64,000 bases of DNA. Source: Aggregatimonas sangjinii (GTDB lineage Bacteria > Bacteroidota > Bacteroidia > Flavobacteriales > Flavobacteriaceae). Where the stretch lies: assembly GCF_005943945.1 (NCBI RefSeq), contig NZ_CP040710.1, positions 569,001 through 633,000 on the forward strand, written 5' to 3'. The translations under genes and the position numbers were made by a program. A model generated the notes under the pieces. That model was not told the origin of the DNA. It ran no database searches and saw only the letters and a program-made list of their open reading frames with translations. This document shows, piece by piece, positions 1 through 8,087 of the stretch. How positions within the stretch are numbered: the stretch's first letter is position 1; every line of letters starts with the position of its first letter.

Positions 1-543
1 AAGCTTTTCAATTTGCAATTCAACTATTGAATCTAAAATTCTTATTAGAGGCTCTAGCAACATTCTTTGATGTTCTTCAAAATGCTTTTCTCCGTGCTGC
101 ATATTGCATCTAACATTGTAAATCGTACTGACTGCACCTTGAGCTTTTATGATTGGTTCTTTGTTTTCCAAATTTTGCATAAGCTCTAAATCGATATCTT
201 TTTGGGACATACCATTAGCAAGATTGATATGAAAAATATCTTTCCTGATTAAGTCTGCAATAGTCGCAATATCATCAAAATTATCCCTTTTCTTAAGTCG
301 ATCAATGATTTCGTTTGCCGAATTAAAGTCAACAACAAGATTAGTAGCCTTTTCAAAATCTGAGTATCTTGTTTTGGAAAGCTGATTGTTGTCCCGCATC
401 TGCTTGAAGGACTCATTGTACAACCTATTGTATAAAGTGAAAAGGGCGGTGTATTTGTCAAACAATGTTGCTAAATCATTTCCTGTATGAGATGAAATTT
501 TTTTTGTCCAAGTTTCTATGTAATCTTTCGTTTCTTGCGTCAT
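1..543 (-). CDS. HEPN-like protein, probable retron effector (partial, runs off left edge)
   Basis: The frame is open from an ATG at 543 to the window edge (181 codons, no stop), so the C-terminus is missing. The protein looks all-helical. It contains a conserved-looking LYNRLY segment and, at residues 145-150, RCNMQH followed by GEKH. This fits the R-x4-H ribonuclease signature of HEPN domains, where such proteins typically read R-C-N-x-x-H-G. It lies downstream of and co-directional with the retron-type RT, 122 bp away, which is the usual position for a retron toxin/effector. HEPN proteins are commonly RNases in toxin-antitoxin and anti-phage systems (family knowledge). The effector role here is inference from motif and position. 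An unrelated helical protein is possible. Confidence 0.6.
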   Translation of the reverse strand, partial: MTQETKDYIETWTKKISSHTGNDLATLFDKYTALFTLYNRLYNESFKQMRDNNQLSKTRYSDFEKATNLVVDFNSANEIIDRLKKRDNFDDIATIADLIRKDIFHINLANGMSQKDIDLELMQNLENKEPIIKAQGAVSTIYNVRCNMQHGEKHFEEHQRMLLEPLIRILDSIVELQIEKL

Positions 544-665
544 TTTCAAATTGGATTCAACGGTAAGGAATAGGAGCAGACTCTAATGCACTTACTTTTC
601 GTTTTGTTACCGCGGTTTGATCGACAAAATTCATTTTTATTTTGGCGATTTAAGCTTTATCATTT

Positions 666-1637
666 TTATACAATGTTGGCAATAGTCATTTGATTTATTA
701 GAGTTTTAGGGTGTTCCTTTTTTAACTTTGAAACATATTTAAAAACCTTGTTGAATCTAAGTTTATCAACACTTTTTAAATATGCAATCCAACCATTTAC
801 TTCGTTAAGTAAATCAATATTATTTTGTTCTTTAGGCTTAGTAAGATGAAAAATTTTTGCCCTTAGAATTCTGTATTTAGTTTGCCCAATTCCAAACCTA
901 TTGTTAGAAATTACTAATCCTGTTATTATTTTGGCTCTGCTAGCACCTGATACTCTCGTCTTCCTAGGGTTAATTCTGAAGCCCTCATCTTGTATGATGC
1001 TTTTTACAACTGGTAAAACTTGGACTGTATTTGCCGGATGAAGACCTGAAAAAGATAAATCATCTGCATATCTTGTGTAGGTTATACCTCGTTTTCCAAC
1101 AAAACCTTGAATCCGTTTGTCTAATTTCCAAGAAACAAGATTTGCTAATTTTGGCGAACTAGGACTACCTTGGGGTAGAGAACCATCAGAAGTACAAATA
1201 TTGGTCATCATAGTCGAAATCAGATTATTGTAACCAATAGACTTGAAAACATTATAAACTTGAATATCAGAAACTGTTCCAAAAAAATCTGATAAATCTA
1301 AGGTCAGAATACAATTTGCATTAATATGTGGTCTAGCATTATCACCAATTGAACTCCCTTTTTCAAATCCCTTACAAGAATCGGAAACTTTAAGCTTGTT
1401 AAGAATATTTACCAATATCCAAGATTGTAATCCTTTGAGATTCTTGCTGGGTTGACAAATTGTTCGAGTCCCTCCTGCCTTTTTCTTTAATGGAAACTTT
1501 TTGTAATGAAAATCAGACTTCTCAGACAATTGGTAAAGTGTATATTTTGAAAGATGTGTAATGTGCGAAAAATCATTGATTGATTGGATTATTGGAAGTC
1601 CAAGCATATTCAATCTAATGTTTTCGTTTTTTATCAT
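666..1637 (-). CDS. Retron-type reverse transcriptase
   Basis: A 323-residue RT, the usual length of a retron RT. Motif A carries LTLDLSDFF with the catalytic Asp at 114, and motif C is YADD at 190-193. Both retron-specific signatures are present: NARPH at 100-104 (NAxxH) and ITG at 238-240 (VTG type). LPQGSPSSPKLAN matches RT domain 4. From memory it aligns along its whole length with the E. coli Ec86 RT, so the ATG at 1637 is close to the native start. Retron RTs copy part of a structured RNA into msDNA, and the complex restrains a toxic effector until phage infection. The ncRNA normally lies upstream. Here an IS3 element begins only 9 bp before the ATG, so expression and access to the ncRNA may be altered. 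No maturase X domain follows, which argues against a group II intron. Confidence 0.9.
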   Translation of the reverse strand: MIKNENIRLNMLGLPIIQSINDFSHITHLSKYTLYQLSEKSDFHYKKFPLKKKAGGTRTICQPSKNLKGLQSWILVNILNKLKVSDSCKGFEKGSSIGDNARPHINANCILTLDLSDFFGTVSDIQVYNVFKSIGYNNLISTMMTNICTSDGSLPQGSPSSPKLANLVSWKLDKRIQGFVGKRGITYTRYADDLSFSGLHPANTVQVLPVVKSIIQDEGFRINPRKTRVSGASRAKIITGLVISNNRFGIGQTKYRILRAKIFHLTKPKEQNNIDLLNEVNGWIAYLKSVDKLRFNKVFKYVSKLKKEHPKTLINQMTIANIV

Positions 1638-1706
1638 TCCTTGTTTTGAGCATCCCCCCGAAAATAGGACAGGTTTTACATTAAACTAAGTTCTGGTTAT
1701 TGATCA

Positions 1707-2555
1707 TTATGCTGCTTTTTGTTGTTGTTTCAAATACCTTTTAAAAGGTATTTGATTGTCGATTCCCTGATGTCTTCTTCTGTTATTGTAATAGTCAAAA
1801 TATCCGTTGAGTTGTTCGTATAGATCGATTCCTGAGTCTGGGGGATTGAGATAGATACTTTCATATTTAACGCTTCTCCACAGCCGTTCTATAAACACAT
1901 TGTCTATGGCCCTTCCCTTACCGTCCATACTCAGCTTGATATCATTTGACAAGACCAGATGTGTAAACACCTCGGAGGTAAACTGACTGCCCTGATCGGT
2001 ATTGACGATTTCCGGCTTTCCATGTTTCGTCATAGCCACTTCCAAGGTTTCTTTGCACCATTGTGCGTCCATGGTATTGGACACTGACCAGTTCAATACA
2101 TAACGGCTATGCAGGTCTATGATGGCTACCAAGTACATGAAACCTTTGCGCATCGGTATATAGGTGATATCGGTTGCCCATACCTGGTTCGGTCTATAGA
2201 CCTTCAGGTTCCTGAGCAGGTAAGGATACACTTTATGGGCCTTGTTGCGCCTGGAAGTATGCTTTCCCGGCATAATGGCACTCAGGCCCATTACACGGTA
2301 ATACAAACGATCTATACGCTTTTGGTTCACTTTGTATCCCTTGTCCATGGTCAGCCAAGTGTGCATACGTTTGGCCCCTTTAAAATAGTGGTCGGCGTAA
2401 TGTTCGTCCATCAAGCGCATGAGTTCCAGGTTCAGTTCACTCTCGCCCTTGGGCTTATAATAAAGACCTGAACGGTGCAATTTCAAAAGCTCGCTCTGTT
2501 TTGCGATACTTAGGTTGGAATGATCCTTGCTTATCATTTCTCGACGTTCTTTCAA
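1707..2555 (-). CDS. IS3-family transposase OrfB (DDE integrase catalytic domain)
   Basis: 282 residues with an N-terminal HTH_21-like segment and an rve integrase core. Catalytic acidic residues sit in WATDITYI, NTDQGSQF and the IERLWR segment, the DDE pattern of IS3 transposases. The C-terminal YYNNRRRHQGI is typical of IS3 OrfB. The listed start is a TTG. In practice the product is probably an OrfAB fusion made by -1 frameshifting at the T/A-rich TTTTTTAAAG run near the end of OrfA, because OrfB lies in the -1 frame relative to OrfA. It appears intact. Confidence 0.93.
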   Translation of the reverse strand: MKERREMISKDHSNLSIAKQSELLKLHRSGLYYKPKGESELNLELMRLMDEHYADHYFKGAKRMHTWLTMDKGYKVNQKRIDRLYYRVMGLSAIMPGKHTSRRNKAHKVYPYLLRNLKVYRPNQVWATDITYIPMRKGFMYLVAIIDLHSRYVLNWSVSNTMDAQWCKETLEVAMTKHGKPEIVNTDQGSQFTSEVFTHLVLSNDIKLSMDGKGRAIDNVFIERLWRSVKYESIYLNPPDSGIDLYEQLNGYFDYYNNRRRHQGIDNQIPFKRYLKQQQKAA

Positions 2556-2560
2556 TGGTC

Positions 2561-2836
2561 TCAGCGCAAGGCGTTCTTTAAAAAATCGAGTTCCACTTTC
2601 TGCTTGCCTATCACCTTTAAAAGATGGTCCTCTTTTTCTTCAGCTTCGCTCTTTGCCGATTTCGGGCCTTTTATGAAAACCGACTCCGCTTGGGCCAGAA
2701 ACTCCCGTTTCCAAAGGTTTACCTGTTGCGGTGATATCTCGAACCGCTGAGCAAGTTCTTGAGCCGTTTCACGCTCTTTAAGAGCCTCCAAAACTACCTT
2801 TGTCTTGAATTTGGGTGTGAATTTTCTTCGTGTCAT
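2561..2836 (-). CDS. IS3-family transposase OrfA (helix-turn-helix)
   Basis: A 91-residue HTH_Tnp_1-type protein beginning MTRRKFTPKFKTKVV, with a leucine-rich C-terminal helix (KVELDFLKNAL). It supplies the DNA-binding part of the transposase that recognises the element's inverted repeats. It ends 5 bp before the nominal OrfB start and sits one frame away, so ribosomal frameshifting would give the active fusion. Alone, OrfA commonly acts as a transposition inhibitor in IS3 elements (family knowledge). Confidence 0.92.
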   Translation of the reverse strand: MTRRKFTPKFKTKVVLEALKERETAQELAQRFEISPQQVNLWKREFLAQAESVFIKGPKSAKSEAEEKEDHLLKVIGKQKVELDFLKNALR

Positions 2837-2866
2837 ATAAGTAAATTTAAGTTTCTTTTTGGGAAC

Positions 2867-2962
2867 TTAATTTACTGTCCTATTTTCGGGGGGATGCTCA
2901 CCAATCCAATCAGTAAAGTAAGTGTTAACTAATTCTTGGTTAAATTTTACATTTTTTGACAT
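2867..2962 (-). pseudogene. 5' remnant of a gene interrupted by the IS3 element
   Basis: An ATG at 2962 opens a frame reading MSKNVKFNQELVNTYFTDWIG. It then enters the IS inverted repeat and stops at 2867 after 31 codons. An A-rich stretch typical of flavobacterial initiation regions (TTTAAAATAAGAGAACGCTA) precedes the ATG. The length, start context and abrupt entry into the IS suggest the N-terminus of a real gene upstream of the RT. In some retrons the gene between ncRNA and RT encodes the toxin or an accessory protein. The remnant is too short to identify. Joining it directly to the sequence beyond the IS gives a stop, so it is not simply the RT N-terminus. Confidence 0.4.
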
Positions 2963-3307
2963 TAGCGTTCTCTTATTTTAAATGGTTGCTAACTCGAATG
3001 TACCAAAATACTATAAATTTCCTACAAATTATCCTAAATAACTCTTTTCAATAGTCTTTAGCCTATATGAAGCGTTTAGAAGCATCCAAAAACCCATTTA
3101 CAGTTCAGTTGCTACAAACAAACATCAAGACAACTACCCTCTCTTGATATCCCCATCAGCATATGGAAACCGAATCGGAAAGCCCATACCGTTCACCCAA
3201 GAACTGGTAAAAACAACCGACTTTCCTTGCTTTTCAATCGGCTGTGGCGTTACTTTGTACCGAATTTGGTGTATACCGGTTCACGAGTTCATAAAAAAGC
3301 TGTAATC

Positions 3308-3423
3308 GTTATCAAGAAAGGTGGAGGGATTAGACCCTATGAAACCTTAGCAACCCTTTACCCTGATGTCCATCAGGGTCCAAGAAGGTGCTACATTCTA
3401 TCCGCCTACGGCGGACAGATAAC
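3308..3423 (+). promoter_or_regulatory. SAM-I riboswitch (S-box)
   Basis: The conserved core is clearly readable: ATCAAGAAAGGTGGAGGGAT, then GACCCTATGAAACC and TTAGCAACC, then AAGGTGCTA. The P1 helix is closed by GTTATC (3308-3313) with GATAAC (3418-3423), and P4 is the TCCGCC/GGCGGA hairpin. S-adenosylmethionine binding would reduce expression of the downstream metH-metH-metF genes. The expression platform is not obvious. A hairpin TTTCCC/GGGAAA near 3487-3502 lies between the aptamer and the ATG at 3549 but has no U-tract. A weak -7-like TTACTTTG lies at about 3249. Confidence 0.93.
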
Positions 3424-3548
3424 CAAAAAAAGACACTAGTCTTACCCTTTTCCCTAACCTTGATACATGATGTTTTAAAGATTCGATTTCCCTTTCGGGA
3501 AACGAGCGAACAATATAGTGAACCCAAAGGAGTTCATAAGTACGACAT

Positions 3549-4580
3549 ATGAGAGCTATCAGAGAAGTTTTAAAAGAACGTATTTTAGTGTTGGACGGTG
3601 CCATGGGTACCATGCTGCAACGCTATAAATTTCAGGAAGAGGATTTTAGGGGCGAGCGTTTTAAGGATTGGGAACATCCCTTACAGGGCAACAACGACCT
3701 GCTGTCCCTCACCCAACCCGAGGCCATTGCCGAAGTACATGCCAAATATTTCGCCGCCGGTGCCGATATCGTTGAGACGAATACCTTTTCCGGTACCACC
3801 ATCGCCATGGCCGATTACCATATGGAGGATTTGGTCTACGAACTCAACTACGAGTCCGCGAAAATCGCCAAACGGGTCGCCGATGAATTTACGGCCAAGG
3901 AACCGCACAAACCGCGCTTCGTAGCGGGCAGTATCGGACCTACGAACAAAACCGCAAGTATGTCGCCCGATGTAAACGACCCGGGCTATCGCGCCGTTTC
4001 GTTCGACGAGCTGCGTATCGCCTACAAGCAACAGGCAGAGGCCTTGTTGGATGGCGGTTCCGACCTTCTTTTGGTCGAGACCATATTCGATACCCTGAAT
4101 GCCAAAGCGGCTTTGTTCGCTATCGAGGAAGTGAAGGAAGAACGCGGGATAGACGTGCCCATTATGGTCAGTGGTACCATTACCGATGCCTCGGGAAGAA
4201 CCTTGTCCGGTCAAACGGCGGAGGCTTTTTTGATATCCATATCGCATATTCCTATTTTATCGGTCGGCTTTAACTGTGCCTTGGGTGCCAACCAATTGGT
4301 GCCGCATCTGGAAGTGATTTCGAAACGCAGCGAACATGCGGTTTCTGCGCATCCGAACGCGGGTCTGCCCAATGCCTTTGGCGAGTACGACGAGACGCCT
4401 GAACAAATGGCCGCCCAGATAAAGGAGTATGTTGAAAAGGGACTCGTAAATATCGTCGGTGGTTGTTGTGGAACGACGCCACCCCATATTTCGGCGATCG
4501 CAGAGTTGGTCAAAGACTACAAGCCCAGGTCGTTTGGCCCCATGGCCCCCACAGGAGAAATGAATTCGCTTGTCGAGTAA
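3549..4580 (+). CDS. metH: Methionine synthase, homocysteine S-methyltransferase module
   Basis: 343 residues matching the first (homocysteine-binding) module of cobalamin-dependent methionine synthase. It begins with the characteristic ILVLDGAMGTMLQ, and zinc-ligand cysteines sit in GFNCALG (about residue 240) and GGCCGTTP (about residue 307). It would activate homocysteine for methylation. The remaining modules are encoded by a separate gene that starts 19 bp downstream. Split metH is common in Flavobacteriia and does not by itself indicate a pseudogene. It is the first gene after the SAM-I riboswitch, consistent with feedback by S-adenosylmethionine. The two metH products presumably act together in the cytosol. 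Confidence 0.93.
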   Translation: MRAIREVLKERILVLDGAMGTMLQRYKFQEEDFRGERFKDWEHPLQGNNDLLSLTQPEAIAEVHAKYFAAGADIVETNTFSGTTIAMADYHMEDLVYELNYESAKIAKRVADEFTAKEPHKPRFVAGSIGPTNKTASMSPDVNDPGYRAVSFDELRIAYKQQAEALLDGGSDLLLVETIFDTLNAKAALFAIEEVKEERGIDVPIMVSGTITDASGRTLSGQTAEAFLISISHIPILSVGFNCALGANQLVPHLEVISKRSEHAVSAHPNAGLPNAFGEYDETPEQMAAQIKEYVEKGLVNIVGGCCGTTPPHISAIAELVKDYKPRSFGPMAPTGEMNSLVE

Positions 4581-4599
4581 CCCCAACTGAAATTTCAAA

Positions 4600-7500
4600 A
4601 TGAAGGAAGATTTGAATATATCGAAAGAAGCGTTTACGGCACCCCCTTCGGGGGCGGGGGGGGCTAGATACTTAAAATTAAGCGGACTGGAGCCTTTAGT
4701 GGTTACTCCCGAGACCAACTTTGTAAATGTTGGGGAGCGAACGAACGTGGCCGGTTCCAAGAAATTTTTGCGCCTAATCAAAGAGCGCAAGTTCGAGGAA
4801 GCCTTGGATGTCGCCCGTGATCAAGTAGAGGGTGGGGCACAGATCATCGATATCAATATGGATGATGGGCTGATCGACGGTAAGGAAGCCATGGTCAAAT
4901 TCCTGAACCTGGTCATCGCCGAGCCGGATATTGCCCGGGTACCCATCATGATCGATAGCTCGAAATGGGAAATCATCGAGGCGGGTTTGCAAGTGGTACA
5001 GGGCAAATGTGTGGTGAACTCCATTAGCCTTAAAGAAGGTGAAAAGGAATTCATACACCACGCCAAATTAATCAAACGCTATGGCGCGGCCGTTATCGTG
5101 ATGGCCTTCGATGAGGTAGGGCAGGCCGATAACTACGACAGGCGTATTGAAATTGCCAAACGCTCCTATGACATTCTGGTCGATGAAGTCGGTTTTCCAC
5201 CGGAGGACATCATTTTCGATTTGAACATTTTTCCTGTGGCCACTGGAATGGACGAGCATAAATTGAATGCAATCGATTTTATCAAAGCCACCAAATGGGT
5301 ACGGGAGAACTTGCCGCACTGTAGTGTTAGTGGGGGGGTCAGTAACGTCTCCTTCTCGTTTCGGGGCAACAACCCGGTACGGGAGGCCATGCATTCGGTC
5401 TTTTTGTACCACGCCATCAAAGCGGGAATGAATATGGGCATAGTGAACCCGACCATGCTGGAGGTATACGATGATATTCCCAAAGATTTATTGGAGCATG
5501 TAGAAGATGTCATGCTCAACCGCAGGGACGATGCCACGGAACGGCTGTTGGATTTTGCCGAATCGGTTGTCGGTACGGCCAAGGAAAGTAAGGTAGACCT
5601 GTCCTGGCGGGAAGAACCGCTTCAGGATCGGATAACCCGTGCCTTGGTAAAGGGTATTGACCAGTATATTGTGGAAGATGTCGAGGAAGCCAGACAGGCG
5701 GCGGACAAACCGATCGAAGTCATCGAAGGCAACCTGATGACGGGAATGAACGTCGTGGGCGACCTCTTCGGAAGTGGAAAAATGTTTTTGCCGCAAGTGG
5801 TGAAGTCCGCCCGAGTCATGAAAAAAGCGGTAGCGCATCTATTGCCGTATATCGAAGAAGAAAAGTTAAAATCGGCCCCCCAACCCCCAAAGGGGGAGCA
5901 GCATTGGGAGACGGCAAATCCTGTGTTATATGGATTGCTTAAAGAGCATGCCAAGCGTATGCGTAACGAGCCCACCCCTGCGGAAACTATGTTGTGGAAT
6001 GCACTAAGTGGAAAAAATTTAGGGGGATACAAATTTCGGCGACAGCATATTATCGGGGAGTACATAGCAGATTTTATCTGTTTGAAACACAATTTAATCG
6101 TTGAAGTTGATGGATTAATACATCAATTGCCGGAAAACAAAAAATCGGATACGGAAAGAACCGAGTGGCTTGAAAACCTTGGATATCGTGTTATTAGATT
6201 TACAAACAATCAGGTATTGACAAATCTCGAAAATGTTTTAGAAGAGATTCACCAAGCGTTATCAGCTCCCCCTTCGGGGGCGGGGGGGGCTGCTGGGAAG
6301 ATATTGATGGCAACCGTTAAAGGGGATGTACACGACATTGGAAAGAACATCGTAAGCGTGGTCTTGGCCTGTAACAATTACGAAATCGTAGATCTGGGCG
6401 TTATGGTGCCGCCGGAAAAGATCATTGCGGCCGCTATCGAGCATAATGTGGATGTCATCGGTCTCAGCGGACTGATTACGCCTTCGTTGGATGAAATGGT
6501 GCATCTCGCCAAGGAAATGGAGCGCAAGAATTTTAGCGTTCCGTTGTTGATCGGTGGTGCGACGACCAGTAAGGCGCATACCGCGGTAAAGATAGACCCG
6601 CAATACAGTCAGGCTGTGGTACATGTTAACGATGCTTCGCGGGCGGTAACCGTAGTCGGTGATTTGTTGCAAAAGGAAACCTCCGATACGTACAAGGAAA
6701 AAATCAAGGAAGATTACGATGTGTTTCGGGAGAAGTTCCTGAAACGCGCCGTACAAAAGGACTATAAAACCCTTGCCGAGGCTCGGAAAAACAAGTTTCA
6801 AATCGATTGGGACACGACCAAAATCGTAAAGCCCAATGAGCTAGGTATACAGGTCATCGAAGATATGGATTTGGAAAAGTTGGTGCCTTTTATCGATTGG
6901 ACGCCCTTTTTCAGAAGTTGGGAACTGCATGGTAAATATCCCGATATCCTAACGGATGATGTGGTCGGAACACAAGCCACCGAATTGTTCGCCGATGCCC
7001 AAAAGATGCTAAAGGAGATCGTCGCGGAAAAGAAACTAAAAGCAAAAGGTATTTTCGGACTCTTCCCTGCCAATACCGTAAACGAAGACGACATTGAGGT
7101 CGACCTTTCTCCCTATTTGGGGGAGATGCCCAAAGGGCAGGCCGGGCCTTTAAAGGATAATAATAGCGGCGATAACTCCACCTCTTTGGGGGGAGGCCGG
7201 GAGGGGGCCATTTTTAGAACCCTTCGCCAACAATTGCAACGCAGGGAAGGTGTGCCGGATTATGCCTTGGCCGATTTTATCGCACCGAAGGCATCGGGGA
7301 AAGAGGATTATATCGGCTGTTTTTGTGTTTCCACGGGATTCGGAACCGCCGAACTGGCCGCGCAATATGAAAAGGAGTTGGACGATTACAGTTCCATACT
7401 GATCAAGGCCTTGGCCGATCGTTTGGCGGAGGCCTTTGCGGAGTATTTGCACAAAGAGGTACGTATGAATCACTGGGGCTATGCGGCGGATGAGGATTTG

Positions 7501-7818
7501 AGCAGCGAGGAGCTGATCAACGAATCGTACAAGGGCATTCGGCCGGCACCGGGCTATCCCGCCTGTCCCGACCATTTGGAGAAATTGACCATTTGGGAAA
7601 TGCTACAGGTCGAGGAAAAGATAGGGGTGAAACTAACGGAGAGTCTGGCCATGTGGCCGGCAGCTTCGGTAAGTGGCTACTATTTCGGCAATCCCGAAGC
7701 CCGGTATTTCGGACTTGGAAAAATCAAGGAAGACCAGGTCGCCGATTTTGCTAAGCGAAAGGGAATCCCTGTAGAGGAAGCGACCAAGTGGCTCGCTCCG
7801 AATATCGCGGATGATTAA
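4600..7818 (+). CDS. metH: Methionine synthase, folate/B12/activation modules with an in-frame DUF559 insertion
   Basis: 1072 residues. Order: repeat-derived N-terminal tail (APPSGAGGA, 14-22); pterin-binding domain ([13 protein letters not shown]); B12 cap helices ([14 protein letters not shown]); a roughly 140-residue insertion (426-565) holding a complete DUF559 nuclease-like domain; B12-binding Rossmann domain with DVHDIG (cobalt-ligand His) and [13 protein letters not shown]; and the SAM-binding activation domain with [13 protein letters not shown] second insertion of about 35 residues (835-872) lies in a loop of the activation domain. All other MetH motifs are preserved and the frame is open throughout. 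The insertion sits in the linker between cap and Rossmann domains, so the enzyme may still fold. The product transfers the methyl group from methyltetrahydrofolate to homocysteine. MetF, encoded downstream, supplies the substrate. Confidence 0.93.
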   Translation: MKEDLNISKEAFTAPPSGAGGARYLKLSGLEPLVVTPETNFVNVGERTNVAGSKKFLRLIKERKFEEALDVARDQVEGGAQIIDINMDDGLIDGKEAMVKFLNLVIAEPDIARVPIMIDSSKWEIIEAGLQVVQGKCVVNSISLKEGEKEFIHHAKLIKRYGAAVIVMAFDEVGQADNYDRRIEIAKRSYDILVDEVGFPPEDIIFDLNIFPVATGMDEHKLNAIDFIKATKWVRENLPHCSVSGGVSNVSFSFRGNNPVREAMHSVFLYHAIKAGMNMGIVNPTMLEVYDDIPKDLLEHVEDVMLNRRDDATERLLDFAESVVGTAKESKVDLSWREEPLQDRITRALVKGIDQYIVEDVEEARQAADKPIEVIEGNLMTGMNVVGDLFGSGKMFLPQVVKSARVMKKAVAHLLPYIEEEKLKSAPQPPKGEQHWETANPVLYGLLKEHAKRMRNEPTPAETMLWNALSGKNLGGYKFRRQHIIGEYIADFICLKHNLIVEVDGLIHQLPENKKSDTERTEWLENLGYRVIRFTNNQVLTNLENVLEEIHQALSAPPSGAGGAAGKILMATVKGDVHDIGKNIVSVVLACNNYEIVDLGVMVPPEKIIAAAIEHNVDVIGLSGLITPSLDEMVHLAKEMERKNFSVPLLIGGATTSKAHTAVKIDPQYSQAVVHVNDASRAVTVVGDLLQKETSDTYKEKIKEDYDVFREKFLKRAVQKDYKTLAEARKNKFQIDWDTTKIVKPNELGIQVIEDMDLEKLVPFIDWTPFFRSWELHGKYPDILTDDVVGTQATELFADAQKMLKEIVAEKKLKAKGIFGLFPANTVNEDDIEVDLSPYLGEMPKGQAGPLKDNNSGDNSTSLGGGREGAIFRTLRQQLQRREGVPDYALADFIAPKASGKEDYIGCFCVSTGFGTAELAAQYEKELDDYSSILIKALADRLAEAFAEYLHKEVRMNHWGYAADEDLSSEELINESYKGIRPAPGYPACPDHLEKLTIWEMLQVEEKIGVKLTESLAMWPAASVSGYYFGNPEARYFGLGKIKEDQVADFAKRKGIPVEEATKWLAPNIADD
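4639..4665 (+). repeat. Solo GC-rich palindromic repeat inside metH (N-terminal tail)
   Basis: A CCCCC-TTC-GGGGG hairpin followed by C and a G8 run then CT. It is nearly identical, in the same orientation, to the right boundary of the DUF559 element at 6265-6291. It is translated in frame as APPSGAGGA at residues 14-22 of the second metH gene. Confidence 0.85.
5876..6291 (+). mobile_element. DUF559 nuclease-domain element bounded by inverted GC-rich palindromes, inserted in metH
   Basis: The left boundary at 5876-5900 (C6-AA-CCCCCAAAGGGGG-AGCA) and the right boundary at 6265-6291 are inverted copies of one palindromic repeat. Between them the metH frame encodes a complete DUF559 domain (residues about 442-553) with [35 protein letters not shown] and [16 protein letters not shown]559 belongs to the PD-(D/E)xK/Vsr-like nuclease group, and the acidic residues in ADF and VEVDG are retained. 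The 416-bp unit is absent from canonical MetH, where the linker here is only about ten residues. It looks like a translationally silent, intein-like or homing-type insertion, but it has no self-splicing motifs. Whether it is mobile is inference. Confidence 0.7.
7105..7207 (+). repeat. Palindromic repeat copies coding for an extra loop in MetH
   Basis: CTCCC-TATTT-GGGGGAG at about 7105-7121 and CTCCACCTCTTTGGGGGGAG at 7176-7195, followed by GCCGGGAGGGGG. They resemble the other G/C-run palindromes of this window. They encode about 35 extra residues (about 835-872) in the activation domain, between GLFPANTV and the TLRQQ segment, which are nearly adjacent in E. coli MetH. Confidence 0.6.
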
Positions 7819-7830
7819 GTCCCTTGCCTG

Positions 7831-7894
7831 ACCCCCAAAAGGGGGAATAGGTAGCTGATTTTCTCCCTCCCTTATGTGGAGGGTCGGGGCGGAG
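7831..7894 (+). repeat. Pair of solo GC-rich palindromes downstream of metH
   Basis: ACCCCCAAAAGGGGGA (7831-7846) and CTCCCTCCC-TTATGT-GGAGGG plus a G-rich tail (7863-7894) are two copies in opposite orientation, arranged like the ends of the DUF559 element but without the nuclease between them. The second is followed by GTTTTTT and could terminate transcription. The rest of 7895-8059 holds an imperfect inverted repeat (AGCTGTC/GACAGCT near 7936-7965) and no gene. Confidence 0.6.
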
Positions 7895-8059
7895 TTTTTT
7901 GCGTTAGGGATAGAGGCATTGTTGGAGCTCTTTGTAGCTGTCTCGAACGCAGTGTAGCGACAGCTGCGAAAGCGACTGCCGAAAGCCCGGTGGGCCGTCA
8001 GGCGGAAACGCCCAAATGAAAATAGAATAAAATACTAATTAATATCGACCCGAGTAAGA

Positions 8060-8084
8060 GTCCTCTTTGGGGGGCTAGGGGACC
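8060..8084 (+). repeat. Solo palindrome forming the metF upstream region
   Basis: GTCCTCTTTGGGGGGCTAGG followed by GGACC, another copy of the same family. It ends 3 bp before the metF ATG, so the repeat supplies the translation-initiation region of metF. Confidence 0.6.
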
Positions 8085-8087
8085 ATT

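Larger units (their letters stand above)
1647..2900 (-). mobile_element. IS3-family insertion sequence
   Basis: A 1254-bp element bounded by perfect 26-bp terminal inverted repeats at 1647-1672 and 2875-2900. The left end reads TGAGCATCCCCCCGAAAA and the right end is its reverse complement. It encodes OrfA and OrfB on the minus strand in the -1 frame relation typical of IS3. No matching 3-5 bp target duplication is visible: the flanks are TTT on the left and CCA on the right. This suggests an adjacent deletion, recombination between copies, or decay. It separates the retron RT from a truncated ORF that starts at 2962. Confidence 0.93.

Noticed and set aside
557-634. A 25-codon minus-strand ORF between the RT and the HEPN-like gene (MNFVDQTAVTKRKVSALESA...)
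   Set aside because: It has a plausible start but is too short and unsupported to call; it could be chance. It would deserve a call only if conserved with the retron.
666-1637. Group II intron reverse transcriptase
   Set aside because: No maturase or HNH domain and no intron RNA; retron NAxxH and VTG-type motifs are present.
1647-2900. Target-site duplication of the IS3 element
   Set aside because: Bases outside the two inverted repeats do not match in any 3-5 bp register.
5876-6291. DUF559 segment as an intein
   Set aside because: No splice-junction Cys/Ser or His-Asn motifs and no HINT-fold sequence; only a nuclease-like domain is visible.
3549-7818. metH as a frameshifted pseudogene because it is in two pieces
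   Set aside because: Both parts have complete domains, proper starts and stops, and a domain-boundary split that is common in Flavobacteriia.
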